Part shown: positions 36,273 to 43,403 of the stretch, piece by piece
Position numbering within the stretch: position 1 is the first letter of the stretch
Layout of the letters: each line of letters opens with the position of its first letter
Origin: Mesorhizobium sp.
GTDB lineage: Bacteria > Pseudomonadota > Alphaproteobacteria > Rhizobiales > Rhizobiaceae
DNA length: 43,403 bases
Direction of reading: 5' to 3'
Assembly: GCF_017306585.1 (NCBI RefSeq)
Contig: NZ_JAFKIC010000139.1
Span: 1 to 43,403 of the forward strand
The notes under the pieces: model-generated
What the model saw: the letters and a program-made list of their open reading frames with translations, nothing else
The model's database searches: none
What the model was told of the DNA's origin: nothing
Translations under genes and position numbers: made by a program

Positions 36273-37042
36273 TCGATGCGGCCGGAAAGCCAATAGGCTA
36301 GCAGTCCGATCCATTCGCGGATCGCCATGGTCGTATTCTCCAGGGAATCAGCCGGATTGTCGCGGAACATGCCGACACCTTCCTTGCCGGACGTGCGATA
36401 GTCGACCGGCCATGGGACAGTTGGAAAACCTGCCTTGTCGAACAGCGCCTTGGCGCGCGGCATGTGGAAGGCCGATGTCACCAACAGCCAGGTCTCGCCC
36501 GGCTTCGGCTTGACAAGTTCGCGGCTGAAGATCGCATTTTCATAGGTGTTGCGGGACTTGTCCTCAAGAACGAGACGATCGGCCGACACACCCAGCGGGA
36601 CGAGCAGACGGGGCGCGGTGTCGGCGTCGCCCTCGCCCTCCAGGAAAAGCGAGCCATTGCCGCCGGACACGACCACCTTTGCCTGCGGGAAGCGCCGGGC
36701 GAGGATCGCCGTCTCCACCATGCGGTCGCCGCTGGTGCTCAATTCATAGCCGCCGCGCGCGAGATTGATGGCGCCTTCGAAGCCGCCGCCGAGCACGACG
36801 ATGCCGTCGACCTTCTGCGGCAATGGCGGTTTGGGGAAACGCTCCTCGAGCGGATTGAGCATCATGGCGCCGAGCGAGGTCCACGCCGACAGCGCCAGGA
36901 TCAGAAACGCTAGAACGCTACCGGTTACAGCCAGCCGCCGGCGGCCGATCGTCACCGAGATCAGGCCCGCCAACAGCAGGAAGATCGCCAGGTTGATCGG
37001 CTGGATGAAGAACCAGAATATCTTCGACAGATAGAAGAACAT
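36245..37042 (-). CDS. YdcF family (DUF218) envelope protein
   Basis: A 265-residue protein with two N-terminal membrane segments (about 5-30 and 38-60) and a DUF218 domain: VDGIVVLGGGFEGAINLARGGYELSTSGDRMVETAILARRFPQAKVVVSGGNGS, DKSRNTYENAIFSRELV and LLVTSAFHMPRAKALFDKAGF. Relatives include ElyC and SanA, which act on envelope synthesis at low temperature or on vancomycin sensitivity, and YdcF, which binds SAM; the reaction is unclear. AGGT lies upstream of ATG 37042. Confidence 0.9.
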   Translation of the reverse strand: MFFYLSKIFWFFIQPINLAIFLLLAGLISVTIGRRRLAVTGSVLAFLILALSAWTSLGAMMLNPLEERFPKPPLPQKVDGIVVLGGGFEGAINLARGGYELSTSGDRMVETAILARRFPQAKVVVSGGNGSLFLEGEGDADTAPRLLVPLGVSADRLVLEDKSRNTYENAIFSRELVKPKPGETWLLVTSAFHMPRAKALFDKAGFPTVPWPVDYRTSGKEGVGMFRDNPADSLENTTMAIREWIGLLAYWLSGRIDQPFPAPGG

Positions 37043-37057
37043 CGTTATCCGACCTCG

Positions 37058-37348
37058 CTAGGCCGAATACTCCACAATGACATTGTGTTTCTTCAGTGAG
37101 AGCACAGAGGGCCCGAAATAGGTCGGCCCATTAGCGACAAAGCGAGCTGGATGGCCATTCAGTATCAAAGTCGCGGCCTCATCTATCGAAGAAGGCCGTC
37201 TTGCCAAAAAGTCTTCTGTTTTCCGTGCGGAGATGATCTTTTTGTAAATCGGGAAAAGGCCATCGTCGTAGCACAGAAGTTCATACTCATGAATTTCTTT
37301 ATGCTTTCGTGGGATAGTTCTGACAATTACCTTGGCAACTTTAGCCAT
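37058..37348 (-). CDS. Hypothetical protein coupled to gatA
   Basis: A 96-residue basic soluble protein I do not recognise (MAKVAKVIVRTIPRKHKEIHEYELLCYDDG...). There is no signal peptide or membrane segment. The ATG directly follows the gatA TAG (TAGATG), so it would be made by re-initiation after gatA. By eye its GC content is near half, well below its neighbours, and its codons are A/T-richer. It may be a recent arrival or a small toxin- or antitoxin-like orphan, but no partner is seen. Reality as a gene is probable, not certain. Confidence 0.6.
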   Translation of the reverse strand: MAKVAKVIVRTIPRKHKEIHEYELLCYDDGLFPIYKKIISARKTEDFLARRPSSIDEAATLILNGHPARFVANGPTYFGPSVLSLKKHNVIVEYSA

Positions 37349-38914
37349 CTACCACCACTTTTCCGGCTGGAACGTGCCGGCCGCCTGCTCGATGACGGCC
37401 GCGGTCTGGAACAGCGTCTCTTCCTCGAACGGCCTGCCGATCAGTTGCAGGCCGAGCGGCAATCCCTTGGGGTCGAGCCCGGCCGGCACGGCAATGCCCG
37501 GCAACCCAGCCATGTTGACGGTCACGGTGAAGATGTCGTTCAGGTACATTTTGACCGGATCGGCGGCCATGTCCTCGTCGGCGATGCCGAAGGCGGCGGA
37601 CGGCGTCGCCGGGGTCAGGATGACGTCGACGCCGGCAGCGAAGACGTTCTCGAAGTCGCGCTTGATCAGGTTGCGCACCTTCTGTGCCTGCAGGTAGTAG
37701 GCGTCGTAATAGCCGGCCGACAGCACATAGGTGCCGATCATGATGCGGCGCTTGACCTCGCGGCCGAAGCCGGCGGCCCGGGTCTTCTCATACATCTCGA
37801 CAATGTCCTTGCCCGGCACGCGCAGGCCGTAGCGGACGCCGTCATAGCGCGCCAGGTTGGACGACGCCTCGGCCGGCGCCACGATGTAATAGGCCGGCAG
37901 CGCGTATTTGGTGTGCGGCAGCGAAATGTCGACGATCTCGGCGCCGGCGTCCTTCAGCCAGGCAATGCCCTTCTGCCACAGCGCCTCGATCTCTTCGGGC
38001 ATGCCGTCGACGCGATACTCTTTGGGAATGCCGACCTTCATGCCCTTGATCGGCTTGCCGATCGCCGCCTCGTAATCCGGCACCGGCCGGTCGACGGAGG
38101 TGGTGTCCTTCGGGTCGACCGAAGCCATGGACTTCAAGAGGATCGCGGCGTCGCGCACGTCGCGCGCGATCGGTCCGGCCTGGTCCAGCGACGAAGCGAA
38201 GGCCACGATCCCCCAGCGCGAGCAGCGGCCATAGGTCGGCTTGATGCCGACCGTGCCGGTGAAGGCGGCAGGCTGGCGGATCGAACCGCCAGTATCGGTG
38301 GCTGTGGCGCCGGCGCACAGGAAGGCAGAGACGGCGGTGGCGGAGCCGCCGGAAGAGCCGCCCGGCACCAGTTGCGCATTGTCCAGACTGCGCTGCGTCT
38401 TGCTGCCGCCCGCAGAAACAAAGCCGCCGTCGCCCTGGTGCGTCGTCGGCATCACCACCGTGTCGAGGCGCGAGCGCCGCCACGGATTGATGACCGGGCC
38501 GTAATAGGATGTTTCGTTGGACGAGCCCATGGCGAACTCATCCATGTTGAGCTTGCCCAGCATGACCGCGCCGTCGGCCCACAGATTAGAGGTGACGGTC
38601 GATTCATAGCGAGGCTTGAAACCATCAAGTACATGGCTGCAGGCCTGGGTATGGACACCTTCGGTGCCGAACAGGTCCTTGATGCCAAGCGGAATGCCTT
38701 CCAGCGCGCCGCCCTCGCCCTTCACCAGCCTGGCATCGGATGACTTGGCCATGTCGCGCGCCTTGTCGCCGGTCACCGCGACATAGGCGTTGAGCGCCGG
38801 ATTGGCGCGATCGATCGCCTGGAGATAAGCCTCGGTGATCTCGGTCGCGGTAATTTCCTTGGCGCGCAGCTTGGCGCGGGCCTGCGAAATCGTCAGTCGG
38901 GTCAGGTCGCTCAT
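37349..38914 (-). CDS. gatA: Aspartyl/glutamyl-tRNA amidotransferase subunit A
   Basis: GatA is the amidase subunit of GatCAB, which turns misacylated Glu-tRNA(Gln) and Asp-tRNA(Asn) into the correct forms. The amidase-signature catalytic set is seen: K79 in PLGIKDLFG, cis-Ser S187 in [12 protein letters not shown] and nucleophile S211 in [11 protein letters not shown]. Compared with the Staphylococcus aureus enzyme (K79, S154, S178, from memory), both serines are shifted by 33 residues, so there is an insertion at about residues 146-180. Start ATG 38914 overlaps the GNAT stop. The 521-residue length reflects the insertion. Confidence 0.95.
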   Translation of the reverse strand: MSDLTRLTISQARAKLRAKEITATEITEAYLQAIDRANPALNAYVAVTGDKARDMAKSSDARLVKGEGGALEGIPLGIKDLFGTEGVHTQACSHVLDGFKPRYESTVTSNLWADGAVMLGKLNMDEFAMGSSNETSYYGPVINPWRRSRLDTVVMPTTHQGDGGFVSAGGSKTQRSLDNAQLVPGGSSGGSATAVSAFLCAGATATDTGGSIRQPAAFTGTVGIKPTYGRCSRWGIVAFASSLDQAGPIARDVRDAAILLKSMASVDPKDTTSVDRPVPDYEAAIGKPIKGMKVGIPKEYRVDGMPEEIEALWQKGIAWLKDAGAEIVDISLPHTKYALPAYYIVAPAEASSNLARYDGVRYGLRVPGKDIVEMYEKTRAAGFGREVKRRIMIGTYVLSAGYYDAYYLQAQKVRNLIKRDFENVFAAGVDVILTPATPSAAFGIADEDMAADPVKMYLNDIFTVTVNMAGLPGIAVPAGLDPKGLPLGLQLIGRPFEEETLFQTAAVIEQAAGTFQPEKWW

Positions 38915-39369
38915 CAAAGGCTCTTTTCGTAAAACACCGACCACTCGGAGTCGGGATAATCCAGCACCGGGCCGCAGCGTGAAAATCCGGCGCGCTCGTA
39001 AACGGTCCAGGCGGCCGGATGGCGGTCTCCGGTCTCCAGTACCAGACGCTTCAACCCCTCTTCACGGGCCAGCGCCTCGACGCGTTCGACGATCTTGGCG
39101 CCGATCTTGCGGCCACGATGGGTAGGCCGCGTGTACATGCGCTTGACCTCGCCGATCTCGACGCCGTGACGCTTGAGCGCGCCGCAGCCAATGGCAACGC
39201 CATCGTCACGCGCGATGAAGACGGTGGTGTCCTTGCCCGCCATCTGTTCGACGGTCAGGTGGTAGCAATGTTCCGGCGGCGTCAGTTCGAGCAAGGTCGC
39301 GTTGAGTTCCGCGACAAGGCCGCGCACGTCGTCCTGCAGCGGCGTCTCGACGGCGATCTCGATTGCCAT
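38914..39369 (-). CDS. GNAT family N-acetyltransferase
   Basis: A 151-residue acetyltransferase with the acetyl-CoA motif [29 protein letters not shown] (Q/RxxGxG/A equivalent RGRKIG) and the C-terminal [26 protein letters not shown]. It resembles small amino-group acetyltransferases of the PanZ/YjcF type, without a definite substrate. It lies between gatC and gatA, seven bases after gatC and overlapping gatA by one base (TGATG), so it is translated with them. A GNAT inside the gat operon is common in rhizobia. Confidence 0.92.
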   Translation of the reverse strand: MAIEIAVETPLQDDVRGLVAELNATLLELTPPEHCYHLTVEQMAGKDTTVFIARDDGVAIGCGALKRHGVEIGEVKRMYTRPTHRGRKIGAKIVERVEALAREEGLKRLVLETGDRHPAAWTVYERAGFSRCGPVLDYPDSEWSVFYEKSL

Positions 39370-39376
39370 CGGCCCG

Positions 39377-39664
39377 CTACTCCACGACCTTCGGCACGAG
39401 GAAGAAGTTCTCTTCGGTCGCCGGCGCGTTGGCGACGATATCGGCCGCCTTGTTGCCGTCGGTGACGATGTCCTGCCGCTTCTTCATCTCCATCGGCGTC
39501 ACCGAGGTCATCGGCTCGACGCCGGAAACATCGACTTCATTGAGCTGCTCGACGAAACCCAGAATGGTGTTCAGCTCGCCGGTCATGCGCTCTGCATCTT
39601 CCTCGCTCACCGCGATGCGGGCGAGACGCGCGACGCGCTTCACAGTCTTGACGTCAACGGACAT
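39377..39664 (-). CDS. gatC: Aspartyl/glutamyl-tRNA amidotransferase subunit C
   Basis: GatC is the small subunit that wraps around GatA and steadies it on GatB. The 95-residue protein begins [45 protein letters not shown] and ends FFLVPKVVE, both diagnostic. I start at ATG 39664 because the conserved protein begins there; it is about 23 bases after the expected start site of a good promoter. gatB is not in the window. Confidence 0.96.
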   Translation of the reverse strand: MSVDVKTVKRVARLARIAVSEEDAERMTGELNTILGFVEQLNEVDVSGVEPMTSVTPMEMKKRQDIVTDGNKAADIVANAPATEENFFLVPKVVE

Positions 39665-39693
39665 ATTCTTGCCTCGGGGAAAACCAGATCGCG

Positions 39694-39722
39694 CTATAGC
39701 GGCGCAGAGCGGCGCGCGCAAC
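39694..39722 (-). promoter_or_regulatory. Probable promoter of gatC-GNAT-gatA
   Basis: On the minus strand GTTGCG (39717-39722) lies exactly 17 bases from CTATAG (39694-39699). The format matches the other promoters here (CTTGCG-N17-CTATAT before rpsB). The predicted start site near 39687 gives a short leader for gatC. Confidence 0.6.
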
Positions 39723-39724
39723 AT

Positions 39725-39757
39725 ATTGGTGCCAGTTCGGTTACACGTGGTACCAAT
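39725..39757 (-). terminator. Stem-loop after the secreted orphan gene
   Basis: ATTGGTGCC (39725-39733) and GGTACCAAT (39749-39757) are complementary at eight of nine positions around a 15-nt loop, ten bases after the stop of the orphan at 39768-40337. No T-run follows on the minus strand. It is next to the gatC -35 box, so it may also be a regulator site. Confidence 0.3.
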
Positions 39758-39767
39758 CAGCTACATC

Positions 39768-40337
39768 TCACTGAAAGACATAGCCTGCACGTCTGCGGCT
39801 TTGCGCTGCAATGGCGTCGATGACCGCCTTGCGGTTTTCGGGGTTGTCTCCAAGGATCATCGTCGGCGCGCAAGGTTGCTGGACAACCTGAACAAACGGC
39901 ATTCCATGGCGATCGATGGCGGCGCGCAAACCGACGATGACATTTTGCGGACCGGTCCATTGCTCCGCCATACCGAATGTCGAATGGACCCAGTTTGCCT
40001 CCCAACTGTGCAATCGCGGATCGCCGGAGATCGTTTCTACGACTTCAAGCTTAATCCGAATGCTATCAGCCGACCGATCCGATAGCTTATCCGCCAGCCG
40101 CCCGGAGCCTTCCTTGCTTATCGCTTCGAGAAAATCGCGCCGCCGCTTCTGGAGTTCCGGGTCAAATACGGGTTGATAGGATATCATCCTGGCGCGGACG
40201 ACGACCTGCGCATTGCTGAAGTAGTTCAGGTCAAGATCGTGCATGGTTGCACAGGCAGTTGCTTTGCCGGACGGCAAAAGGAGACCTAAAAAAACCGAGT
40301 TCAACAGCACCGCACTCAGCTTCGAAACCCTGTTCAA
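39768..40337 (-). CDS. Secreted protein of unknown function
   Basis: I do not recognise this 189-residue protein. The best start is a TTG at 40337 with GGAG nine bases upstream. It gives a good signal peptide (NRVSKLSAVLLNSVFLGLL...KATA) with cleavage before C29. The mature part begins CATMHDLDLNYFSNAQVVVRARMISYQPVF and has one more cysteine in VVQQPCAPT, which may pair with C29. The opening, a cysteine followed by a strand with 'VVVRARMISY', loosely recalls secreted NTR/OB-like domains, but this is weak. It lies 116 bp downstream of the radical SAM gene on the same strand. Confidence 0.7.
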   Translation of the reverse strand: MNRVSKLSAVLLNSVFLGLLLPSGKATACATMHDLDLNYFSNAQVVVRARMISYQPVFDPELQKRRRDFLEAISKEGSGRLADKLSDRSADSIRIKLEVVETISGDPRLHSWEANWVHSTFGMAEQWTGPQNVIVGLRAAIDRHGMPFVQVVQQPCAPTMILGDNPENRKAVIDAIAAQSRRRAGYVFQ

Positions 40338-40453
40338 ATCGCTCTCCGTATCGCCCCGAGTTCGGGAACGATCCTCAACGATCAAGGCAAATTGACGCCC
40401 TCGCAGAGATATGGGGGCTACGGCGGTTGCCGGCCTGCTCGTCGGGCCGCAGA

Positions 40454-41311
40454 TCAAATCGCAGCGCTGACCGGAGCCTTCCGGGGGCGCAGCGGATCGG
40501 GCAACTCGAACAGCCGCTTCTTTGCCGAACACATGCCGCAGACGTCCTCATCCTCCAGCGCAGCGAATGCCCTCAACTCGACCTCGGAACAACTAGGCTC
40601 AAGCGGCCGATAAGCGAGATAAGGTTCCCATTTCTCCGACAAGCGGTATTTCGCCTTCTGCATCGGCAGGTAGGCCAGCGGCGCGCACTTCCAGATCTGC
40701 CCCTGGTAGAGCTGCTTGCAGTGGCGAGCCGGGCAGATTTCCCAACTGGCGCGAGGATCGCCGTCCTCGAAGGGCATCATGGCGTCGCCTAAGCCCTGAT
40801 AGCGCCGGGTCCAGTTCTTGTTGGACGGGCGAATGTCGATGCGCAACCCATGCTCCTGGCGCCACGCATCCAGGAGATCGAAAACCGGCTTCAGTCTCTC
40901 CCGGTATTCCTCCGAATCATGATGAACCGAGACCGTCAGCCGGGCGTCCCGATCGGCGGCGAGAATTGCCGGCAATGTCGGGTGACGGTGCAGGAAAAAG
41001 CCGTTGCTGACGATCTCTATCGTGGCGTCCGGCCAGTGCCGCCGCACAAGCCCGACGAAGGCGGGCAGATGCGGGTGTATGGTGGGCTCTCCGCCCAGGA
41101 TATTGAACCAGGTTACCGATACGCGCCGACTCCAAAACCCCATCCAACGGTCCGCCTCTTCGAGCGAGACGGTTCCGGAATGACGGTGGTTGGAGTAATG
41201 TGAACAGCTTTCGCAGGACAGATTGCAACCGTGCGCGACATGCAGTTCCAGTTTTGGGAACACTGGCCGCTCACGGCGAAAAAGCGACTGCACACGATTC
41301 AGCAGTCTCAT
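40454..41311 (-). CDS. Radical SAM protein with C-terminal cysteine-rich domain
   Basis: A 285-residue cytosolic radical SAM enzyme. The cluster motif C29xxxC33xxC36 lies in AHGCNLSCESCSHYSN, and the SAM-binding GGEP is at 73-76 (FNILGGEPTIHP). Six further cysteines (C193, C198, C209, C241, C258, C261) in the last third suggest a SPASM/twitch-like auxiliary iron-sulfur cluster, as in peptide- or sugar-modifying enzymes. The start ATG 41311 overlaps the stop of the upstream cysteine-containing secreted protein (ATGA), so they are translationally coupled. The substrate is unknown. Confidence 0.85.
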   Translation of the reverse strand: MRLLNRVQSLFRRERPVFPKLELHVAHGCNLSCESCSHYSNHRHSGTVSLEEADRWMGFWSRRVSVTWFNILGGEPTIHPHLPAFVGLVRRHWPDATIEIVSNGFFLHRHPTLPAILAADRDARLTVSVHHDSEEYRERLKPVFDLLDAWRQEHGLRIDIRPSNKNWTRRYQGLGDAMMPFEDGDPRASWEICPARHCKQLYQGQIWKCAPLAYLPMQKAKYRLSEKWEPYLAYRPLEPSCSEVELRAFAALEDEDVCGMCSAKKRLFELPDPLRPRKAPVSAAI

Positions 41312-41727
41312 GGCGGGGCAACACCCTCGCACAGATAGTAGCTGCCGCTGTTGCCTCTCGCCTCGCTTTCGTCATCGATAGGCCGGACCGACACGAGATC
41401 GAGTTGCGTCGGACTGACCCGGGTAACTGAAAGCACATCGGGAAAGACATAGCCCGGCTCCTGGCAGACGGCCGTCACCGCCCAGCTTGGAGAGCGTGCC
41501 GCCTTGCTGATCTGGACGAACTCGCAGTTGTACTCGACACCTTGCAACCCGTGCGCCGAGAGCACGATGTTGCCGGTATCGATCAGTGTCTGCAGCGTGT
41601 CCTTCCTGGCCTGCGCGCAAAGCTCCTCGGACTGAAGATAGACCCCTTCGATGAAATCATCGGCGGCGAGCGCGGGAGACGACGCCGCGACAAGCATCGA
41701 CACGCAAAGAGATCGCCTCAACGCCAT
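41308..41727 (-). CDS. Small four-cysteine periplasmic protein
   Basis: A 139-residue precursor I do not recognise. The signal peptide (MALRRSLCVSMLVAASSPALA) is cleaved before ADDFIEGVY. The mature part has four cysteines (C37, C68, C88, C133), enough for two disulfides, and mostly strand-like segments. Its stop overlaps the start of the radical SAM gene by four bases. GGAATG lies before ATG 41727. It is 18 bp after the UPF0173 gene on the same strand. It could be a substrate, partner or unrelated neighbour of the radical SAM enzyme. Confidence 0.75.
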   Translation of the reverse strand: MALRRSLCVSMLVAASSPALAADDFIEGVYLQSEELCAQARKDTLQTLIDTGNIVLSAHGLQGVEYNCEFVQISKAARSPSWAVTAVCQEPGYVFPDVLSVTRVSPTQLDLVSVRPIDDESEARGNSGSYYLCEGVAPP

Positions 41728-41745
41728 GGTTTCATTCCATTTTGT

Positions 41746-42453
41746 CTAGATGGTAATCGTCTCGCCGATCCCGGGCAATGCGATCTTGACACCCGAGCCT
41801 TCCAATCCGGCTTCGAACTTCTCCGGTGTCGGATCGATCATCGGAAACGTGCCGAAATGGCAAGGGACAACCGTGTCGAAATTGAAGAAGCGCCGGCAGG
41901 CCAGGGCCGCCACCGCGCCGCCCATGGTGAAGCGATCGCCTACCGGCACGATGCCGATCTTGGGCTCATGCAACTCATTGATCAGCGCCATGTCGGAGAA
42001 GATATCGGTATCGCCCATGTGGTAGAGCGTCTTGTCATCCGGGAAATGCAGGACCAGCCCGCCCGGATTGCCGAGATAGACATTTTTGCCGCCGTCCTCG
42101 CCAAACGAGGAGGAGTGGACCGCCTGGACAAAAGTGGTGGTGAAGCCGCCGCAATCGACGGTGCCGCCGATATTGCCAGGATTGATCTTGCTGCCGTCGG
42201 CGCCCTTGCCGACCAGATACATGCAGATCTCGAAATTGGCGACCAGTTGCGCGCCGCTCTTGCCGAGCACTTCCAGAGCGCCGCTGATATGGTCGTTGTG
42301 GCCGTGCGTCAGCAGCACATGCGTAATCCCCTCCGCAGGCCCTTCCCAACCACCTGTCCAGGACGGATTGCCGATCAGATAAGGGTCGATGAGGATCTTG
42401 GCGTCGCCGGTTTCGATGCGGAAGGCCGAATGGCCGTACCAGGTCAGTTTCAT
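41746..42453 (-). CDS. UPF0173 metal-dependent hydrolase
   Basis: A 235-residue metallo-beta-lactamase-fold protein with the metal motif H50xH52xD54H55 in LLTHGHNDHISGA, plus HSSSFG, MGDTDIFSDM and VPCHFGTFP, diagnostic of the UPF0173/YtkL group related to UlaG. It probably binds two divalent metals and hydrolyses a phosphodiester or lactone; the substrate is unknown. ATG 42453 is chosen because GAGG is better spaced from it than from ATG 42462. It is divergent from ruvX. Confidence 0.92.
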   Translation of the reverse strand: MKLTWYGHSAFRIETGDAKILIDPYLIGNPSWTGGWEGPAEGITHVLLTHGHNDHISGALEVLGKSGAQLVANFEICMYLVGKGADGSKINPGNIGGTVDCGGFTTTFVQAVHSSSFGEDGGKNVYLGNPGGLVLHFPDDKTLYHMGDTDIFSDMALINELHEPKIGIVPVGDRFTMGGAVAALACRRFFNFDTVVPCHFGTFPMIDPTPEKFEAGLEGSGVKIALPGIGETITI

Positions 42454-42575
42454 GAATTGCATTCCTCGATTTTTGGCTCGCCAGAGGATAGAACGCCGAT
42501 GGCCCCGAGATCAAAGGGTATAGTGCTCGCCGCGCCCGGAAAGATGCGCGTTGCCGAAAAGACAAGGGAAAGCCG

Positions 42576-43082
42576 TTGGCTGTCATCACGATCGAGCAAT
42601 TGCCGGACCGGCTCACCGCTGGCAGGACGCTTGCGGGGCTTGATCTCGGCGACAAGACGATCGGCGTCGCGGTTTCCGACCAGGGATTCTCCTTCGCCCA
42701 TCCGCGTCCGGTCATCATGCGGCGAAAATTCTCGCTCGATGCCGCCGCGCTTCTGGCCCTGCTGCGGAAAGAGAATGTCGGCGCGGTCGCGATCGGGCTG
42801 CCGATAAACATGGATGGGTCAGAGGGGCCCCGCGCGCAGAAATCGCGCGCATTCGTGCGCAACATGGCGCCACTCAGCGACCTGCCCTTCGTGTTCTGGG
42901 ACGAGCGGCTGTCGACGGTGGCGGCCGAACGCACCTTGATCGAGATGGATTTCTCGCGCGCCAAACGCGCCGGCAAGATCGATTCGGCGGCGGCCGCTTT
43001 TATTCTGCAGGGAGTTTTGGACCGGCTTCAGTCACTCGATGCAGCCTCTCGAACGGAACCTGAACCGCCCGGCGCCGGTTGA
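42576..43082 (+). CDS. ruvX: Putative pre-16S rRNA nuclease RuvX/YqgF
   Basis: RuvX/YqgF is an RNase H-fold nuclease linked to 5' processing of pre-16S rRNA; it has also been proposed as a Holliday-junction resolvase. The 168-residue protein has [15 protein letters not shown] with the first catalytic Asp (D23), [17 protein letters not shown], and the C-terminal [11 protein letters not shown] and [12 protein letters not shown], all conserved. The start is TTG 42576 with AGGGAA six bases upstream. Its 3' end overlaps the convergent DUF6105-like gene by 83 bp. Confidence 0.94.
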   Translation: MAVITIEQLPDRLTAGRTLAGLDLGDKTIGVAVSDQGFSFAHPRPVIMRRKFSLDAAALLALLRKENVGAVAIGLPINMDGSEGPRAQKSRAFVRNMAPLSDLPFVFWDERLSTVAAERTLIEMDFSRAKRAGKIDSAAAAFILQGVLDRLQSLDAASRTEPEPPGAG

Positions 43083-43341
43083 TCCAGCCCCAGATTTCGC
43101 GACGGCGGCGGAATACCCATATCGCGACCAGCAGCAGGCCGTCGAATATGCAGGCTTTTGCCACCATGCCGGGGATGATCGCCGGATCGATACCGAGCAT
43201 CTGGCCGTAGAGCTGGAACACAAAATCGTGCAGTTGCCGGGTGAGCATGACATAGCCGAAATTCATGTCGTTGAGCGACAGGTAGAACCAGCCCCAGAAC
43301 AGCGCCATTGGAGCGGCCCACAATGCGAAGATGTAGCGCAT
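43000..43341 (-). CDS. Small membrane protein, DUF6105-like
   Basis: A 113-residue protein with an N-terminal membrane segment (about 3-22, [19 protein letters not shown]), a middle stretch with [18 protein letters not shown], a second hydrophobic segment (about 62-78) and a basic C-terminus with RRRREIWGW. It resembles small rhizobial proteins annotated DUF6105 that accompany ruvX; I recall this only loosely. The function is unknown. Its last 83 bases overlap the end of ruvX, so the C-terminal tail is constrained by two reading frames. Confidence 0.72.
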   Translation of the reverse strand: MRYIFALWAAPMALFWGWFYLSLNDMNFGYVMLTRQLHDFVFQLYGQMLGIDPAIIPGMVAKACIFDGLLLVAIWVFRRRREIWGWINRRRAVQVPFERLHRVTEAGPKLPAE

Positions 43342-43403
43342 CAGCGGCCTCCCTTCCCGTCCGAACTGTTACGGCCCGATATCAGCGACAGCAGCGAATT
43401 ATG

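Noticed and set aside
43342-43403. ATG at the very end of the window as the start of a plus-strand gene
   Set aside because: Only the ATG is inside the window and no clear ribosome site precedes it, so no gene can be supported.

Overview
The window looks like a chromosomal segment of an alphaproteobacterium of the order Hyphomicrobiales (Rhizobiales), most likely Mesorhizobium or a close relative. The evidence is the gene order around the lipid A and translation operon, the alphaproteobacterial families EipB (DUF1849), DUF1489, LpxI and Phasin_2, high GC, and promoters of the form CTTGxx-N17-CTATAT. No rRNA, tRNA, CRISPR array, insertion sequence or prophage was seen.

Left part (1-16.6 kb). 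A partial citrate synthase gene faces a long minus-strand envelope and translation cluster. In transcription order this is rpsB-tsf, then pyrH-frr-uppS-cdsA-rseP-bamA-lpxD-fabZ-lpxA-lpxI-lpxB. It couples protein synthesis, undecaprenyl and phospholipid precursor synthesis, outer-membrane protein assembly and lipid A synthesis. A small redox cassette (aldo/keto reductase, SnoaL-like protein, divergent LysR regulator with a clear T-N11-A box) sits between tsf and pyrH and appears to interrupt the ancestral operon.

Middle part (16.6-31.6 kb). A minus-strand group (EipB, DUF4031, LysE exporter) stands back to back with a plus-strand run: RidA, glycerophosphodiesterase, a PF04339 acyltransferase-like protein, a phosphoglycerol-transferase-like sulfatase and a HIT protein. 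Then come a PAP2 phosphatase, a chloramphenicol-phosphotransferase-like kinase, clpS-clpA, a phasin with a striking double-palindrome promoter, a D,D-carboxypeptidase with a SPOR domain, a membrane J-domain protein and DUF1489.

Right part (31.6-43.4 kb). This holds a beta-lactamase-fold serine hydrolase, L-serine dehydratase, a RutB-like amidohydrolase with DUF599, YdcF, gatC-(GNAT)-gatA followed by a low-GC orphan, a secreted orphan, a radical SAM gene translationally coupled to a four-cysteine periplasmic protein, a UPF0173 hydrolase, ruvX and a DUF6105-like membrane protein.

The most novel-looking item is the radical SAM / cysteine-rich secreted protein pair at 40.4-41.7 kb. Next are the phasin operator pair and the heptad inverted array that supplies the lpxB stop codon. 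Most of the rest is ordinary core chromosome. All functional calls rest on reading motifs and neighbourhood by eye; no database search was possible.
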